Shown in pieces: positions 4,784 to 7,940 of a stretch of DNA of 7,940 nt (position 1 is the first letter of the stretch; each line of letters begins with the position of its first letter). The translations under genes were made by a program, and so were the position numbers. Location of the stretch: contig JADGRM010000096.1 in assembly GCA_017880945.1 (NCBI GenBank), positions 1 to 7,940 on the forward strand, in the 5' to 3' direction. This DNA is from Gallionella sp. (lineage in GTDB: Bacteria > Pseudomonadota > Gammaproteobacteria > Burkholderiales > Gallionellaceae). The notes under the pieces were generated by a model that did not search any database, was not told the DNA's origin, and saw nothing but the letters and a program-made list of their open reading frames with translations.

Positions 4784-6817
4784 ATGCCCAACCATTTAGC
4801 GCAAGAAACCAGCCCCTATCTGCAGCAACACGCCGACAACCCGGTGGACTGGTATGCGTGGCATCCGGACACGCTGCGACTCGCCCGCGAACAGGACAAG
4901 CCTATCCTGCTCTCGATCGGTTATTCGGCCTGCCACTGGTGTCATGTGATGGCGCATGAATCGTTCGAGGACGCGGAAGTCGCCGCAGTGATGAATGAGC
5001 ATTTCATCAATATCAAGGTGGATCGCGAAGAGCGCCCCGACCTCGACCAGATCTACCAGACCGCGCATCACATGCTGACGCAGCGCAACGGCGGCTGGCC
5101 GTTGACGATGTTCCTCAGCCCGGATGGCACGCCGTTTTTCGGCGGGACTTATTTTCCCAAGCAGGCGCGCTACAACCTGCCCGCTTTTCCAGATCTGTTG
5201 AAACGCGTGGCACAGGTCTATGCGAAGAACCGTGCAGAACTTGCCGAACAGGGCCAGCAACTGATCGCGGCTCTGGCCGAAACCTTGCCCAGAGCGGACA
5301 GTTCAGGAGTATCGCTGAACGACACTCCGCTTGCTTTGGCAGTGAAGCAACACAAGGAACACTACGACAGCGTGCATGGCGGCTTGGGCAGCGCACCGAA
5401 ATTCCTGCATCCCGCGGAACTCGATCTGCTGCTGCGCCGCAGCCATGCTAGCGGCGACCAGCAGGCGCTGCACATCGTGCATTTCACGCTGCAACAGATG
5501 GCGCACGGCGGACTGTACGACCAACTCGGCGGCGGATTTTGCCGCTACAGCGTGGACGAACGCTGGGATATTCCGCACTTTGAAAAGATGCTTTACGACA
5601 ACGGCCTGCTGCTAGGCCTGTATTGCGACGCGTGGCAAAACAGCGGCGATCCATTGTTTGCGCGAGTCATCGAACAGTCCGCAGCCTGGGCGCTGCGCGA
5701 GATGCAATCCCCGGAAGGCGGGTACTACTCCTCGCTGGATGCAGACTCGGAGCATGAAGAAGGCAAATTTTATGTGTGGCAGCGCGACGAGATCCGCGCG
5801 CTGTTAAGTGCCGACGAATACGCGCTGACCGCAGCCTATTACGGCCTGGACAACCCCGCCAACTTCGAGCATCACGCCTGGAATCTGCGTGTCAGTGCAT
5901 CGCTGGCAGAGATCGCTCAACCCATGGACATCTCCACAGAGCAAGCCAGCGCGTTGCTGGGCAGCGCACAGAAACAATTATTTGCGGCACGCGAGCAACG
6001 TGTCCGCCCGGGTCGCGATGAAAAAATCCTCGGCGCATGGAACGGCTTGATGATCACCGGCATGGCGCGTGCGGCACGGGTGTTCGACCGTCCCGACTGG
6101 CTGCATTCGGCGCAACGCGCGATGGATTTTGTGCGCAACACCTTGTGGCGCGATGGAACATTATTGGCGACGTATAAGGATGGCAAAGCTCACCTGAACG
6201 CCTATCTGGATGATCACGCTTTCTTGCTGAATGCCTTGCTGGAATTGCTGCAGGCCGAGTTTCGCAGTATTGATCTGGCCTTTGCGGTGCAACTCGGTGA
6301 TGCATTACTGGCAAGATTCGAAGATAAACAGAACGGCGGGTTTTTCTTCACCAGCCACGACCACGAAGTGCTGATCCAGCGCAACAAGATCGGGCCGGAC
6401 AATGCCACGCCAGCGGGCAACGGCATCGCCGCGCAGGCCCTGCTGCGCCTTGCTGAACTGACAGGAAAAACGGAATATGCAGATGCCGCCGAACGCTGCC
6501 TGAAACTGTACTTCCCGGCGCTGCAACAAGCCGCCGCTTATCACAGCAGCCTGTGCACGGCACTCGCAGAATATTTGCAGCCTGCTTCTGTGCTGGTGTT
6601 GCGCGGGACTACCGGTGACACAAGCGCCTGGCAGAACGCGTTGCGAGCGCGTTACTTGCCCGACGTGATGACGATAGTTCTGGCTGATGATGTTGCAGAT
6701 CTGCCCGACGTGCTAGCCAAACCACAGGGAGAGAAGGCCACCGCCTGGCTATGCCACGGCGCGCAGTGCCTGCCGCCAATCACCGATCTTGACGAGTTGC
6801 TAAAGCAGTTAAGCTAG
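4784..6817 (+). CDS. yyaL: YyaL/SPATA20-like DUF255 protein (thioredoxin-like domain plus six-hairpin domain)
   Basis: Complete 677-residue protein of the DUF255/thioredox_DsbH family, the bacterial counterpart of SPATA20. The N-terminal 160 or so residues hold the diagnostic NPVDWYAW (19-26), the C50-H-W-C53 motif in SACHWCHVM, the NEHFINIKVDREERPDLD stretch, and GGWPLTMFLSPDGTPFFGGTYFP. The rest is alpha-helical with motifs such as GGLYDQLGGGFCRYSVDERW, PHFEKMLYDN, SLDADSEHEEGKFYVW, EKILGAWNGLMI, and NKIGPDNATPAGNG. These match the six-hairpin (N-acylglucosamine epimerase-like) back half. No signal peptide is seen, so it is probably cytoplasmic. The biochemical role is not well established; a redox function is suggested only by CxxC. 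The start lies 4 nt after the tesA stop with no strong ribosome site, which suggests coupled translation. Confidence 0.93.
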   Translation: MPNHLAQETSPYLQQHADNPVDWYAWHPDTLRLAREQDKPILLSIGYSACHWCHVMAHESFEDAEVAAVMNEHFINIKVDREERPDLDQIYQTAHHMLTQRNGGWPLTMFLSPDGTPFFGGTYFPKQARYNLPAFPDLLKRVAQVYAKNRAELAEQGQQLIAALAETLPRADSSGVSLNDTPLALAVKQHKEHYDSVHGGLGSAPKFLHPAELDLLLRRSHASGDQQALHIVHFTLQQMAHGGLYDQLGGGFCRYSVDERWDIPHFEKMLYDNGLLLGLYCDAWQNSGDPLFARVIEQSAAWALREMQSPEGGYYSSLDADSEHEEGKFYVWQRDEIRALLSADEYALTAAYYGLDNPANFEHHAWNLRVSASLAEIAQPMDISTEQASALLGSAQKQLFAAREQRVRPGRDEKILGAWNGLMITGMARAARVFDRPDWLHSAQRAMDFVRNTLWRDGTLLATYKDGKAHLNAYLDDHAFLLNALLELLQAEFRSIDLAFAVQLGDALLARFEDKQNGGFFFTSHDHEVLIQRNKIGPDNATPAGNGIAAQALLRLAELTGKTEYADAAERCLKLYFPALQQAAAYHSSLCTALAEYLQPASVLVLRGTTGDTSAWQNALRARYLPDVMTIVLADDVADLPDVLAKPQGEKATAWLCHGAQCLPPITDLDELLKQLS

Positions 6818-6820
6818 TTC

Positions 6821-6846
6821 GTCATTCCGGCTGGGGTCAGAATGAC
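6821..6846. terminator. Hairpin between convergent genes, possible bidirectional terminator
   Basis: Perfect 7-base arms GTCATTC (6821-6827) and GAATGAC (6840-6846) surround a 12-nt loop. It starts 3 nt after the yyaL stop and ends 6 nt before the sppA stop. There is no run of T on either strand, so it is not a classic intrinsic terminator. It could equally be a dispersed intergenic repeat. Confidence 0.5.
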
Positions 6847-6852
6847 AGGCAA

Positions 6853-7797
6853 CTAGCGCAACGACACCCCGCCCTGCGTTGAATATCCTATCGCGCTCAT
6901 CACCCCCACGCCGAAGCGTTTTGCCAGACGGTCAGCCAAGCTTTCCTTCGTGGTGAAGTCCACGATGTTCTCGGCCTTGATGACATCGCGCGCCACCGAC
7001 TCCAGGCTGCCGTAACCATCCGCCAAGCCCATTTCCACGCCCTTCTGCCCGTTCCACACCAGGCCGCTGAAGGTGTCCGGTGTTTCCTTGAGACGCTTGC
7101 CGCGCCCGCGCTTCACCACATCAATGAACTGCTGGTGAATTTCCGCGAGCATCTGTTTGGCGTATTCCTGCTGGGTGGCGCTGAGCGGAGAAAATGGATC
7201 AAGGAAACCCTTGTTGGCGCCGGCCGTGATCAGGCGACGTTCCACGCCGAGCTTCGCCATGATTCCGGTGAAACCGAAGCCATCCATCAGCACGCCGATC
7301 GAGCCGATCAGACTGGCCTTGTCCACGAATATCTTGTCCGCAGCCACGGCCACGTAATAACCGCCCGATGCGCAGATGTCATCCACCACCACGTACAGCG
7401 GGATCTTTGGATACTGCGCGCGCAGACGGCGAATCTCATCATTGATCTGGCCCGCCTGCACCGGGCTGCCGCCGGGACTGTTGATGCGCAGGATTACACC
7501 TTGAGTGCCTTTGTCCTTGAATGCATCCTGCAAACTGGGGATGATACTGTCCGCACTCGCCGCACTATCCGACGCGATCACACCCTGCAATTCCACCAAT
7601 GCGGTGTGTTTGCCGACGCCCAATGCAGCATCATTCTTTCCCACCCAGCCCATGTAAATGAACAGCACCGTGAACATGAATCCCAGCGTCAGTACCTTGA
7701 AGAAGATGCTCCAGTGCCGCGCGCGGCGCTGTTCCTGCACGGCAGACATCGCCAATTTTTCCAGTACACCGCGTTCCCAGTTGTTTTGATCTGTCAT
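6853..7797 (-). CDS. sppA: Signal peptide peptidase SppA, short (36K-type) S49 peptidase
   Basis: Inner-membrane serine protease of family S49 that degrades cleaved signal peptides; 314 residues, the single-domain form. The cytoplasmic N-terminus (1-29) is followed by one membrane helix (about 30-52) and the protease domain. Visible landmarks are VILRINSPGGSP (101-112), the nucleophile Ser144 in CASGGYY, LIGSIGVL (163-170), and Lys196 in AGANKGFLDPF. The 52-residue Ser-Lys distance fits the Ser/Lys dyad of the Bacillus short SppA. The ATG at 7795-7797 is preferred over the adjacent GTG at 7798-7800 because AAAGGA then sits 6 nt upstream. The gene follows the HAD-like gene by 22 nt on the same strand, probably as one transcript. 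It is convergent with yyaL. Confidence 0.94.
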   Translation of the reverse strand: MTDQNNWERGVLEKLAMSAVQEQRRARHWSIFFKVLTLGFMFTVLFIYMGWVGKNDAALGVGKHTALVELQGVIASDSAASADSIIPSLQDAFKDKGTQGVILRINSPGGSPVQAGQINDEIRRLRAQYPKIPLYVVVDDICASGGYYVAVAADKIFVDKASLIGSIGVLMDGFGFTGIMAKLGVERRLITAGANKGFLDPFSPLSATQQEYAKQMLAEIHQQFIDVVKRGRGKRLKETPDTFSGLVWNGQKGVEMGLADGYGSLESVARDVIKAENIVDFTTKESLADRLAKRFGVGVMSAIGYSTQGGVSLR

Positions 7798-7803
7798 CAC
7801 AAT

Positions 7804-7809
7804 TCCTTT
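7804..7809 (-). promoter_or_regulatory. Ribosome binding site of sppA
   Basis: AAAGGA on the minus strand, 6 nt before the ATG at 7797 but only 3 nt before the upstream GTG, which decides the start in favour of the ATG. Confidence 0.6.
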
Positions 7810-7819
7810 ATAAAATTCG

Positions 7820-7940
7820 TTAAGCGTTTGCTTTAAACCAAGTCCTTAGTTGCGCAAAATCATCCACCAGCGCGAGCGGATTCAATTCCCGCAACTGCTC
7901 CGGCGGATGGGCACCGTGTCCCATCGCCACCGCATCCACC
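7820..7940 (-). CDS. C-terminal end of a probable HAD-family hydrolase (5' part outside window)
   Basis: Only the last 40 codons are present, ending in TAA at 7820-7822. The visible peptide reads VDAVAMGHGAHPPEQLRELN followed by PLALVDDFAQLRTWFKANA. The AGVDAVAVGYGAH-like stretch followed by a short PLALVDDFAQLRTWF tail resembles the end of HAD-IA hydrolases of the phosphoglycolate phosphatase type, where this region follows the last catalytic loop. No catalytic residues lie in the window, so the assignment rests on a short tail and on position just upstream of sppA, a pairing I recall from betaproteobacteria. Confidence 0.5.
   Translation of the reverse strand, partial: VDAVAMGHGAHPPEQLRELNPLALVDDFAQLRTWFKANA

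Noticed and set aside
7135..7836. Plus-strand 233-codon open frame
   Set aside because: Antisense shadow of sppA, which has its catalytic Ser/Lys pair and membrane helix intact.

Overview
The window looks like chromosomal DNA of a proteobacterium, most likely a betaproteobacterium. The tesA / ybbA / ybbP neighbourhood, a DUF255 thioredoxin-fold gene, a short S49 signal peptide peptidase and a HAD-type gene fit this. Most of the sequence is GC-rich (60% in a hand-counted 60-base sample at 3541-3600), and small palindromic repeats are scattered through it. The exact lineage is inference; no rRNA or tRNA gene is present.

Layout. Positions 1-4169 are a minus-strand cluster. Transcription enters at 4169 with the ABC ATPase ybbA (3489-4169). 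It should end in the large FtsX-type permease ybbP (2389 down to the left edge, truncated). These two genes are normally adjacent, but here 1.1 kb separates them. That stretch holds an AT-richer unknown gene with a HEPN-like R-X4-H motif (2929-3489), a 40-codon broken copy of the permease start (2781-2903), and a DUF559 endonuclease-like gene (2386-2784) between two inverted palindromic repeats. The genes are joined by 1-base (TAATG) and 4-base (ATGA) overlaps, so the operon appears to have stayed readable after the insertions. Positions 4168-6817 are plus-strand: tesA (secreted SGNH esterase) and then yyaL/DUF255. The start codons of tesA and ybbA overlap head to head in one CATG. A hairpin at 6821-6846 separates yyaL from the convergent sppA-like gene (6853-7797). 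Upstream of that on the minus strand is the last 40 codons of a probable HAD hydrolase (7820-7940).

Function. YbbA and YbbP form an ABC module of the MacB/FtsX type, with TesA as its conserved divergent neighbour in the cell envelope. SppA-like peptidase clears membrane-bound signal peptides. The YyaL protein has a CxxC thioredoxin-like front end and a probable six-hairpin back end.

Main point of interest. The DUF559 gene looks like a small mobile cassette. It has inward-facing palindromic repeats, it is flanked by a 69-bp direct repeat of the permease 5' end (33 bp of it perfectly identical), and the repeats appear to supply ribosome binding sites for both DUF559 and the permease. A related repeat fragment is also inserted in frame within the permease. 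There is no gene-free stretch longer than 300 bases.
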